From: BACL27 sp964203235
GTDB lineage: Bacteria > Actinomycetota > Acidimicrobiia > Acidimicrobiales > Ilumatobacteraceae
DNA length: 64,000 bases
Reading direction: 5' to 3'
Assembly (NCBI GenBank): GCA_964203235.1
Contig: CAXNLE010000001.1
Coordinates: forward strand, 62,001-126,000
This document shows, piece by piece, positions 1 through 6,377 of this stretch. The translations under genes were made by a program, and so were the position numbers. The notes under the pieces were generated by a model that did no database searches, was not told the origin of the DNA, and worked only from the letters and a program-made list of their open reading frames with translations. Each line of letters opens with the position of its first letter. Positions within the stretch are counted from its first letter, which is position 1.

Positions 1-156
1 GAATAGTTAACATCGTTTCAACAAGTGTGGATGCCTAGCACGTGCGACACTGTGAAGACAAATCACGAGAATCCCATAAAGTCACTAAATACGTGCGAAT
101 TCAAGAGTATTGTCTAGTTAAACGGCAAGATATAAGAGAGTGAAACCCTTCAAACT

Positions 157-675
157 ATGAGCGACAGCACCAACAGTGGCAGTCAGGCGAGCGATGATTC
201 GAACAGCTCTGACCGAATTGAAGGCGTTGAATTAGAAGAGTCGCAACCTGGTGAATATTCTAAAAACGAAGAATCTGCTGAAAACAAGTTTCCTAACGAG
301 GCGCTAGCACATGTTCGTGTGCTTGATGTTGGAGAACCCGCTCGCGAGGTAGCTCGTCAACTCGGCTTAGAGATTCAGAGTGCACTGCCCGAACCGGGCG
401 AGCGACCAGTGGTGTTGGTTGTGTCTGAGCCAAGCGAAGTGGATACTTTGCTTGATGTCGAGAATCGTGCTTGGATCGGTTGTGTTGTCGCGTGGCAATT
501 GCCTGAAGAGTCAGTTGAGCGCCTCTATCAACTTGGAGTGTCGATTTTTGTTGGCTTGCCAGACTTCAGCGAGTTGTTACACGCGATTGAGTATCTACCA
601 GATGGAGCAGATGTTGTAGCGTCGCGCTCGTTTGCGGCGCGTCTTGCGACAATTGAGAAGTTACTTACTAAATAA
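157..675 (+). CDS. hypothetical protein, degenerate receiver-like C-terminal half
   Basis: A 172-residue soluble protein that I do not recognise. Residues 1-50 are acidic, Ser/Asn/Glu-rich and probably disordered. Residues 51-165 alternate beta-strand and helix segments (VRVLDVG, VVLVVSEPSE, IGCVVAW, VSIFVGLP) in a pattern like a receiver-domain fold, but no phospho-acceptor Asp pattern is clear. There is no signal peptide or membrane segment. It lies tail-to-tail with the pilin cluster, with a possible -10 (TATAAG) about 25 nt before the ATG. A 65-bp piece of this gene (393-457) recurs twice inside the neighbouring tandem duplications, so it belonged to the ancestral duplicated segment. A pilus-related regulatory role is only a guess from position. 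Confidence 0.7.
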   Translation: MSDSTNSGSQASDDSNSSDRIEGVELEESQPGEYSKNEESAENKFPNEALAHVRVLDVGEPAREVARQLGLEIQSALPEPGERPVVLVVSEPSEVDTLLDVENRAWIGCVVAWQLPEESVERLYQLGVSIFVGLPDFSELLHAIEYLPDGADVVASRSFAARLATIEKLLTK

Positions 676-720
676 TTTGAAGTAAAGCCAGTTTTGGCTG
701 GCGTTTGACGCAGGTTGTTG

Positions 721-1380
721 TTATTGCTTGTTGTTGAAGCGGTTGCCTGTTGCAGACCATGATGGTGTAACGGTTCGGCGACGCGAGAGCATGATGTTGA
801 TCATGCCAATTAAGGCAATTGTTGCGAGTACTGGCAGAACGATGATCGTGTTTAGACCGGTTTTGGCAAGTTCAGTGTCAAGGACAACTGGCTCTGTTGG
901 TGTCAAAGTGACTACCCCTGGCGCTATTGGCACTTGTGGTTCTGGTGTTGTGATGACTGCTGTTTCAACTTTGATTGCTGCCGACGAAGATAACTGTGCC
1001 GAGTTTGGTGCTACGCAGTTGAATGCTAAATAGTATGTGCCGCTTTGAATGTTGATTGGCAGCATTACTGCTGCTCGCACGTATCCGGCTGCATTGACTT
1101 TTGGTGCCGCGTAGGCAGAGATTACGTTTCCGGTTTGCGGGTTGTCTGAACGAAGTTCGAGACTTGTCGTGCCTGACGGTGAACAGCCACCTGAGGTGAA
1201 TTCAATTTTTTCAAACGAAAGGTATGAGGCTTTCGGGTTTTGAATCACTAACTGGCCATCTGCTTGTGGTTTCAGCAGTTCTGGTTTCGAAGTTGTTTTG
1301 GTAGCCGACACTTGATTTGGCGAGAGTGTCAAGGAGAGCAAAATGATCAATCCTGATATCGCGTCTAACTTGCGCTTCAC
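721..1380 (-). CDS. LAxTG sortase-type surface protein, copy 1
   Basis: A 219-residue secreted wall-anchor candidate. Residues 1-26 form a signal peptide (MKRK, hydrophobic core, VSA). An extracellular domain with two cysteines (C66, C122, possible disulfide) follows, then a Pro/Thr/Val-rich stalk (about 143-168). The C-terminus is a sorting signal: LAKTG at 171-175, a hydrophobic stretch at 177-198 and RRR at 200-202. LAxTG is the motif known for class E sortases of high-GC Gram-positives; no sortase is encoded in this window. The start is GTG with a strong AAGGAG ribosome site. It lies downstream of a type IV pilin, so it may be a pilus-associated surface protein (inference). Copies 1 and 2 encode the same protein. 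Confidence 0.85.
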   Translation of the reverse strand: MKRKLDAISGLIILLSLTLSPNQVSATKTTSKPELLKPQADGQLVIQNPKASYLSFEKIEFTSGGCSPSGTTSLELRSDNPQTGNVISAYAAPKVNAAGYVRAAVMLPINIQSGTYYLAFNCVAPNSAQLSSSAAIKVETAVITTPEPQVPIAPGVVTLTPTEPVVLDTELAKTGLNTIIVLPVLATIALIGMINIMLSRRRTVTPSWSATGNRFNNKQ

Positions 1381-1483
1381 TATTTACTCTCCTTACCCTG
1401 TCAATTCTGGGTGCCAACAAAACTATTTCGTACTAAAAGTCTGTAACGCCACGAGTTGTTAGCAACGAGTGCTTTCAAAATGT

Positions 1484-1572
1484 TTGCCAGCGAACTGGCG
1501 CTTGTCTTCAAAGTGGGCGCCAGCGAACTGGCGCTTGTCTTCAAAGTGGGCGCCAGCGAACTGGCGCCCACT
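1484..1572 (-). repeat. 33-bp hairpin repeats, 3 copies, pilin 1 spacer
   Basis: Three consecutive 33-bp units centred on the inverted repeat GCGCCAG/CTGGCGC with a CGAA loop (UUCG in the pilin-sense transcript). The pilin-proximal unit is extended to a perfect 12-bp stem, AGTGGGCGCCAG pairing with CTGGCGCCCACT, at 1545-1572. It sits just after the pilin stop and before the LAxTG gene. Only a short T run follows the stem, so it is not a standard terminator. A transcript-stabilising or attenuating element that sets the pilin to surface-protein ratio is my inference. Confidence 0.85.
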
Positions 1573-1597
1573 CCCTGAAGGCGTTTTTATTTATTAA

Positions 1598-2398
1598 CTA
1601 GTTACCGGCACCACCTCTTGCACCTGTTGCGTCACGCCATGACGAGTAGAACTCGCTTGGTGCTGCGTAGTATCCCGTAGCGAAGCCCGTTGAATCAGCA
1701 ACTTGACCAGTTGATTGCAACTTGGCGCTGCAATTATCTCTCGTTAATGCAAGAGTTTGAGTGTTATCAGCATCTGCAGCGTTTGAACGAGCGCGAATTT
1801 GGGCGTATGCAGCACCGTTTGCCTGCAAAAGTGTCCATGTCGCAATTGATGCATTTTGTGTGTTCAAAGCCGGAGCCATCACAATTGGGGCAGTGCTGTT
1901 TACATTGAAGAATTTTCCTTCAACTGTGAATCGTGCAACCCAGCAGGTTCCGCTTGAAGAAAGTGCTGTAGCGAAAAATGCTTGACAGCCAAGAAGTTCA
2001 CCGTTCGAGTTGTAAGTTCTGCGAGCATCAACGCTCACAGTTCGAGAACTTGTCGACGCAACTAGTCCGCCAATCATGTCAACGTTTGGCTGAAGTTTTT
2101 GAAGATCGGCAGCGAGTGCTGTTGTGACTGAGACACCGGCGTCAGAGCCGCAACCAGCTGTCGATGCGTCTGAAAAGTCGCCTTGGTTTTGGTAGAGGCT
2201 GAGTGCAGCGTTCATTGCCAAGTTGATTGAATTCTGGGCTTCTTTGTCGTATGCGTTATTTCGTGAGCCTAAAAAGCTTGGTACCGCAACAGAGGCCAAA
2301 ATACCCACTACAAGCATGGCGACAGCCAATTCTGTGAGGGTAAAACCACTTTCGCGTCCGACCAATTTGGCTTTAAATTTGCCAATTAACTTGCTCAT
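1598..2398 (-). CDS. pilA: type IV prepilin, copy 1
   Basis: A 266-residue major-pilin-type protein. A short basic leader ends at the prepilin peptidase site G|FTLTE, with the conserved Glu at +5. The hydrophobic N-terminal helix follows (ELAVAMLVVGILASVAVP), then a soluble head with four cysteines (CGSD, GCQAF, TCWVA, NCSAK) that could form two disulfides. It differs from copies 2 and 3 in three patches: around residues 84-95, before APIVMAP, and in the approximately 200-240 region. The first 80 residues and the SEFYSSWRD tail region are nearly unchanged. The ATG has a strong GGAGG ribosome site. The prepilin peptidase and retraction ATPase are not in the window. Confidence 0.93.
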   Translation of the reverse strand: MSKLIGKFKAKLVGRESGFTLTELAVAMLVVGILASVAVPSFLGSRNNAYDKEAQNSINLAMNAALSLYQNQGDFSDASTAGCGSDAGVSVTTALAADLQKLQPNVDMIGGLVASTSSRTVSVDARRTYNSNGELLGCQAFFATALSSSGTCWVARFTVEGKFFNVNSTAPIVMAPALNTQNASIATWTLLQANGAAYAQIRARSNAADADNTQTLALTRDNCSAKLQSTGQVADSTGFATGYYAAPSEFYSSWRDATGARGGAGN

Positions 2399-2399
2399 A

Positions 2400-2526
2400 T
2401 GCCTCCAGTTGTTTGAATCTTTGTTACTTATAAAGCGTTACAAGTAGCAAATTGCAAGCCGATTTGCCTTGCGAGACAAAGAGTTGGCTGTTTTGTCCAA
2501 ATTTTGACAAGGATCTTCCCCACCTC
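2400..2526 (-). promoter_or_regulatory. pilin 1 promoter and leader
   Basis: Conserved in all three modules. In the pilin direction there is a TTGCAA-like -35, an inverted GTTAC-type repeat, TATAAG as -10, and the GGAGG ribosome site 4 nt before the ATG. In copies 1 and 2 one arm of the inverted repeat is changed (GCTAC for GTTAC) compared with copy 3. Assignment is by eye. Confidence 0.55.
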
Positions 2527-2541
2527 TGGTACATTTTCCAA

Positions 2542-2606
2542 GCCAGGCGAGCGACCTGTGGTGTTGGGTGTGTCTTAGTCAAGCGAAGTGGATACTTTGC
2601 TCGACG
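2542..2606 (+). pseudogene. 65-bp remnant of the gene at 157-675 (first)
   Basis: Aligns without gaps to 393-457 with roughly seven to eight mismatches. One mismatch turns the Glu codon GAG into TAG in the original reading frame, so the fragment is dead. After 2606 the sequence jumps to the region matching 708 onward, so about 250 bp of the original gene end is missing. It marks the joint between module 1 and module 2. Confidence 0.9.
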
Positions 2607-2617
2607 CCAGGTTGTGG

Positions 2618-3277
2618 TTATTGTTTGTTGTTGAAGCGGTTGCCTGTTGCAGACCATGATGGTGTAACGGTTCGGCGACGCGAGAGCATGATGTTGATCA
2701 TGCCAATTAAGGCAATTGTTGCGAGTACTGGCAGAACGATGATCGTGTTTAGACCGGTTTTGGCAAGTTCAGTGTCAAGGACAACTGGCTCTGTTGGTGT
2801 CAAAGTGACTACCCCTGGCGCTATTGGCACTTGTGGTTCTGGTGTTGTGATGACTGCTGTTTCAACTTTGATTGCTGCCGACGAAGATAACTGTGCCGAG
2901 TTTGGTGCTACGCAGTTGAATGCTAAATAGTATGTGCCGCTTTGAATGTTGATTGGCAGCATTACTGCTGCTCGCACGTATCCGGCTGCATTGACTTTTG
3001 GTGCCGCGTAGGCAGAGATTACGTTTCCGGTTTGCGGGTTGTCTGAACGAAGTTCGAGACTTGTCGTGCCTGACGGTGAACAGCCACCTGAGGTGAATTC
3101 AATTTTTTCAAACGAAAGGTATGAGGCTTTCGGGTTTTGAATCACTAACTGGCCATCTGCTTGTGGTTTCAGCAGTTCTGGTTTCGAAGTTGTTTTGGTA
3201 GCCGACACTTGATTTGGCGAGAGTGTCAAGGAGAGCAAAATGATCAATCCTGATATCGCGTCTAACTTGCGCTTCAC
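2618..3277 (-). CDS. LAxTG sortase-type surface protein, copy 2
   Basis: A 219-residue protein identical in amino acids to copy 1: signal peptide, C66/C122 extracellular domain, LAKTG at 171-175, membrane segment and RRR tail. The GTG start has an AAGGAG ribosome site. The nucleotide sequence is also almost unchanged against copy 1, in contrast to the flanking pilins. This points to very recent duplication, gene conversion, or strong constraint. The same reading frame could run upstream through the hairpin repeats, but the signal peptide and ribosome site fix the start at 3277. Confidence 0.85.
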   Translation of the reverse strand: MKRKLDAISGLIILLSLTLSPNQVSATKTTSKPELLKPQADGQLVIQNPKASYLSFEKIEFTSGGCSPSGTTSLELRSDNPQTGNVISAYAAPKVNAAGYVRAAVMLPINIQSGTYYLAFNCVAPNSAQLSSSAAIKVETAVITTPEPQVPIAPGVVTLTPTEPVVLDTELAKTGLNTIIVLPVLATIALIGMINIMLSRRRTVTPSWSATGNRFNNKQ

Positions 3278-3383
3278 TATTTACTCTCCTTACCCTGTCA
3301 ATTCTGGGTGCCAACAAAACTATTTCGTACCAAAAAATCAAGTGGTACCACGAGTTGTTAGTTAATCGTGCTTTCAAAATGCG

Positions 3384-3537
3384 TGCCAGCAAACTGGCGC
3401 TTGTCTTCAAAGTGGGCGCCAGCGAACTGGCGCTTGTCTTCAAAGTGGGCGCCAGCGAACTGGCGCTTGTCTTCAAAGTGGGCGCCAGCGAACTGGCGCT
3501 TGTCTTCAAAGTGGGCGCCAGCGAACTGGCGCCCACT
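3384..3537 (-). repeat. 33-bp hairpin repeats, 5 copies, pilin 2 spacer
   Basis: Five units at 33-bp spacing; the GGCGCC cores begin at 3415, 3448, 3481 and 3514, after a slightly degenerate first unit at 3384. The terminal 12-bp stem with CGAA loop is at 3510-3537. The repeat number differs from the other two spacers (3 and 2), so the array expands and contracts by whole units. A long open frame through these repeats on either strand is a by-product of the 33-bp (11-codon) period and is not regarded as a gene. Confidence 0.87.
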
Positions 3538-3562
3538 CCCTGAAGGCGTTTTTATTTATTAA

Positions 3563-4354
3563 CTAGTTACCAGCTCCACCTGCTGCACCAGTTACGTCAC
3601 GCCATGACGAGTAAAACTCGCTTGGTTGGGCATAATACGCCGTAGCGTAGCCCGTCTGACCAAAAACAAGACCGGTTGATTGTTTTGCTGCGTTGCAATT
3701 GCTTTGGACTAATGCAAGAGTTGGGAGATTGTTGCCATCTGCAGCGTTTGTGCCCGCGCGAATTTGGGCGTATGCAGCACCGTTTGCCTGCAAAAGTGTC
3801 CATGTCGCAACCGATGCATTTTGTGTGTTCAAAGCCGGAGCCATAACAATTGGTGCAATGCTGCCAGCTTGAAAGAATTTTCCTTCAACTGTGAATCGTG
3901 CAACCCAGCAGGTTCCGCTTGAAGAAAGTGCTGTAGCGAAAAATGCTTGACAGCCAAGAAGTTCACCGTTCGAGTTGTAAGTTCTGCGAGCATCGACGCT
4001 CACAGTTCGAGAACTTGTCGACGCAACTAGTCCGCCAATCATGTCAACGTTTGGCTGAAGTTTTTGAAGATCGGCAGCAAGTAATGTTTGGCTGGCGTCA
4101 GAGCCGCAACCAGCTGTCGATGCGTCTGAAAAGTCGCCTTGGTTTTGGTAGAGGCTGAGTGCAGCGTTCATTGCCAAGTTGATTGAATTCTGGGCTTCTT
4201 TGTCGTATGCGTTATTTCGTGAGCCTAAAAAGCTTGGTACCGCAACAGAGGCCAAAATACCCACTACAAGCATGGCGACAGCCAATTCTGTGAGGGTAAA
4301 ACCACTTTCGCGTCCGACCAATTTGGCTTTAAATTTGCTAATTAACTTACTCAT
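3563..4354 (-). CDS. pilA: type IV prepilin, copy 2
   Basis: A 263-residue prepilin with the same leader and G|FTLTE processing site, N-terminal helix and four-cysteine head as copy 1. The loop after CGSDA is shortened (SQTLLAADL instead of the longer copy 1 version). The segment before APIVMAP reads FFQAGSI, and the approximately 195-240 region is largely rewritten, with a QTGYATAYYAQPSEF end. Changes in exposed head segments with a constant core resemble antigenic or ligand diversification among pilin paralogues (inference). Start ATG with GGAGG. Confidence 0.93.
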   Translation of the reverse strand: MSKLISKFKAKLVGRESGFTLTELAVAMLVVGILASVAVPSFLGSRNNAYDKEAQNSINLAMNAALSLYQNQGDFSDASTAGCGSDASQTLLAADLQKLQPNVDMIGGLVASTSSRTVSVDARRTYNSNGELLGCQAFFATALSSSGTCWVARFTVEGKFFQAGSIAPIVMAPALNTQNASVATWTLLQANGAAYAQIRAGTNAADGNNLPTLALVQSNCNAAKQSTGLVFGQTGYATAYYAQPSEFYSSWRDVTGAAGGAGN

Positions 4355-4355
4355 A

Positions 4356-4482
4356 TGCCTCCAGTTGTTTGAATCTTTGTTACTTATAAAGCGTTACAAG
4401 TAGCAAATTGCAAGCCGATTTGCCTTGCGAGACAAAGAGTTGGCTGTTTTGTCCAAATTTTGACAAGGATCTTCCCCACTTC
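4356..4482 (-). promoter_or_regulatory. pilin 2 promoter and leader
   Basis: Nearly identical to the region upstream of pilin 1: TTGCAA-like -35, GTTAC-type inverted repeat, TATAAG -10 and GGAGG ribosome site. Each pilin copy therefore keeps its own promoter and none appears silent. Confidence 0.55.
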
Positions 4483-4497
4483 TGGTACATTTTCTGA

Positions 4498-4562
4498 GCC
4501 AGGCGAGCGACCTGTGGTGTTGGGTGTGTCTTAGTCAAGCGAAGTGGATACTTTGCTCGACG
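4498..4562 (+). pseudogene. 65-bp remnant of the gene at 157-675 (second)
   Basis: Identical to the remnant at 2542-2606 and carries the same in-frame TAG. Sharing the same lesions and the same internal deletion shows that the second and third modules arose by duplicating a unit that already carried this scar. Confidence 0.9.
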
Positions 4563-4573
4563 CCAGGTTGGGG

Positions 4574-5233
4574 TTATTGCTTGTTGTTGAAGCGGTTGCC
4601 TGATGCAGACCATGATGGTGTAACGGTTCGGCGACGCGAGAGCATGATGTTGATCATGCCGATTAGGGCAATTGTTGCGAGTACTGGCAGAACGATGATC
4701 GTGTTTAGACCGGTTTTGGCAAGTTCAGTGTCAAGGACAACTGGCTCTGTTGGTGTCAAAGTGACTACCCCTGGCGCTATTGGCACTTGTGGTTCTGGTG
4801 TTGTGATGACTGCTGTTTCAACTTTGATTGCTGCCGACGAAGATAACTGTGCCGAGTTTGGTGCTACGCAGTTGAATGCTAAATAGTATGTGCCGCTTTG
4901 AATGTTGATTGGCAGCATTACTGCTGCTCGCACGTATCCGGCTGCATTGACTTTTGGTGCCGCGTAGGCAGAGATTACGTTTCCGGTTTGCGGGTTGTCT
5001 GAACGAAGTTCGAGACTTGTCGTGCCTGACGGTGAACAGCCACCTGAGGTGAATTCAATTTTTTCAAACGAAAGGTATGAGGCTTTCGGGTTTTGAATCA
5101 CTAACTGGCCATCTGCTTGTGGTTTCAGCAGTTCTGGTTTCGAAGTTGTTTTGGTAGCCGACACTTGATTTGGCGAGAGTGTCAAGGAGAGCAAAATGAT
5201 CAATCCTGATATCGCGTCTAACTTGCGCTTCAC
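4574..5233 (-). CDS. LAxTG sortase-type surface protein, copy 3
   Basis: A 219-residue protein with one visible substitution against copies 1 and 2 (Ser for Thr near residue 210, after the membrane anchor). The signal peptide, C66/C122, LAKTG sorting motif and RRR tail are all intact. The GTG start and purine-rich ribosome site are kept. The spacer to its pilin is much shorter than in the other modules. It is first after the pilin that has the longest unique upstream region. Confidence 0.85.
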   Translation of the reverse strand: MKRKLDAISGLIILLSLTLSPNQVSATKTTSKPELLKPQADGQLVIQNPKASYLSFEKIEFTSGGCSPSGTTSLELRSDNPQTGNVISAYAAPKVNAAGYVRAAVMLPINIQSGTYYLAFNCVAPNSAQLSSSAAIKVETAVITTPEPQVPIAPGVVTLTPTEPVVLDTELAKTGLNTIIVLPVLATIALIGMINIMLSRRRTVTPSWSASGNRFNNKQ

Positions 5234-5263
5234 TATCTACCCTCCTTACCCTGTCGATTCTGT

Positions 5264-5319
5264 GTGCCAGCGAACTGGCGCTTGTCTTCAAAGAGGGCGC
5301 CAGCGAACTGGCGCCCTCT
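5264..5319 (-). repeat. 33-bp hairpin repeats, 2 copies, pilin 3 spacer
   Basis: Two units. The terminal stem at 5292-5319 is AGAGGGCGCCAG pairing with CTGGCGCCCTCT, where the other two spacers have AGTGGG/CCCACT. The T to A change on one arm is matched by A to T on the other, so pairing is kept. This compensatory change supports selection on the folded hairpin. Confidence 0.87.
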
Positions 5320-5344
5320 CCCTGAAGGCATTTTTATGAATTAA

Positions 5345-6124
5345 CTAGTTACCAGCTCCACCTTGTGCGCCAGTTGTGTCACGCCATGACGAGTAAAACT
5401 CGCTTGGTGCCGCGTAATACTGCGAACTTGCAACAACACCAGATGACTGGTTTCGGGCGTTGCAAGCAGCCTGTGTTCCGGCAAGAGTTTGTGTGTTATC
5501 AGCATCTGCGGCGTTTGAACGTGCGCGAATTTGGGCATATGCAGCACCGTTTGCCTGCAAAAGTGTCCATGTCGCAATTGATGCATTTTGTGTATTCAAA
5601 GCCGGAGCCATAACGATTGGAGCGTTAGCAGCAGTTGTACCGCCAGATAGAAAGAACTTGCCTTCAACTGTGAATCGTGCAATCCAACAGGTTCCGCTTG
5701 AAGACAGTGCTGTAGCGAAAAATGCTTGACAGCCAAGAAGTTCAGCGTTTGAGTTGAAGGTCTGCTTTGAAGTAACGCTTACAGTTCGAGCACTTGACGA
5801 TGAAGTTGCAGCGGCGATCACGTCAACGTTTGGCTCAATTTTCTGCAAGTCAGCAGCAAGCAGAGATGAATCGCCACATTGCGCAGAGCTTGCGTCTGAA
5901 AAGTCACCTTGGTTTTGGTACAGGCTGAGTGCAGCATTCATCACCAACTCGATTGAGTTCTGAGCTTCTTTGTCGTATGCGTTGTTTCGTGAGCCTAAAA
6001 AGCTTGGCACCGCAACAGAGGCCAAAATACCCACCACAAGCATGGCAACAGCCAATTCTGTGAGGGTAAAACCACTTTCGCGTCCAACCAATTTGGCCTT
6101 AATTTTGCTAATTAACTTACTCAT
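5345..6124 (-). CDS. pilA: type IV prepilin, copy 3
   Basis: A 259-residue prepilin, the most diverged of the three. The leader and G|FTLTE site are unchanged. The head differs in many places: IEPNVDVIAAATSSSSARTV, KQTFNSNAELLGC, FFLSGGTTAANAP and a short C-terminal loop. Four cysteines remain at matching positions. It is the promoter-proximal module next to the pilM-pilC genes, from which it is divergently transcribed, and may be closest to the ancestral gene because its upstream region has no duplication scar (inference). Confidence 0.93.
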   Translation of the reverse strand: MSKLISKIKAKLVGRESGFTLTELAVAMLVVGILASVAVPSFLGSRNNAYDKEAQNSIELVMNAALSLYQNQGDFSDASSAQCGDSSLLAADLQKIEPNVDVIAAATSSSSARTVSVTSKQTFNSNAELLGCQAFFATALSSSGTCWIARFTVEGKFFLSGGTTAANAPIVMAPALNTQNASIATWTLLQANGAAYAQIRARSNAADADNTQTLAGTQAACNARNQSSGVVASSQYYAAPSEFYSSWRDTTGAQGGAGN

Positions 6125-6377
6125 ATGCCTCCAGTTTTTTGAATATTTGTTACTTATAAAGCGTTACAAGTAACAAATTGCAAGCCGATTTGCCTTGCGA
6201 GTCAAAGAGTTGGCTGATTATCTCAAATTTTGACAAGGATCTTCCACACTTTTAGAGATTGTTTTGAAATTTAGATCGTCTTGTCTAGATATAGGTGGGG
6301 AATAGACTGGATAAATTATCGCAATATTTGCCGACACTCCCTGTTATGAACTTGTCCTACGAACCGAGGCTTAAACG
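6125..6377. promoter_or_regulatory. divergent intergenic region between pilin 3 and pilM
   Basis: A 253-bp gene-free interval. The pilin side has GGAGG at 6128-6132, TATAAG as -10 and a complete GTTAC/GTAAC inverted repeat around 6150-6170 that is imperfect in the other two modules. Homology to the other pilin leaders ends near 6250. The pilM side contains no strong ribosome site before the ATG at 6378. No RNA gene was recognised here. Confidence 0.55.

Larger units (their letters stand above)
690..6253. repeat. tandem triplication of a pilin / LAxTG-protein module
   Basis: Three head-to-tail modules, each read on the minus strand as promoter, pilin, hairpin-repeat spacer and LAxTG surface protein. 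The modules are offset by 1956 bp (2618 to 4574) and 1897 bp (721 to 2618) measured at the LAxTG genes. Homology starts near 708, just after the gene at 157-675, and ends near 6250 in the third pilin's upstream region. The two internal junctions each carry a 65-bp remnant of the gene at 157-675, which marks the duplication breakpoint. Exact edges are approximate because they were judged by eye. Confidence 0.9.

Noticed and set aside
1545..1572. Hairpin as a classical rho-independent terminator
   Set aside because: The stem is followed by only about three T residues in the pilin direction, and multiple copies precede a co-oriented gene. Read-through regulation is more likely.
3108..3536. Open frame with an 11-residue repeat (SSLAPTLKTSA) running through the hairpin array into the LAxTG gene region
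   Set aside because: It arises because 33 bp is a whole number of codons. It overlaps the true LAxTG gene in another frame and has no ribosome site or homology support.
1484..3537. CRISPR-like array of regularly spaced repeats
   Set aside because: The 33-bp units abut directly with no unique spacers, and no cas genes are present.
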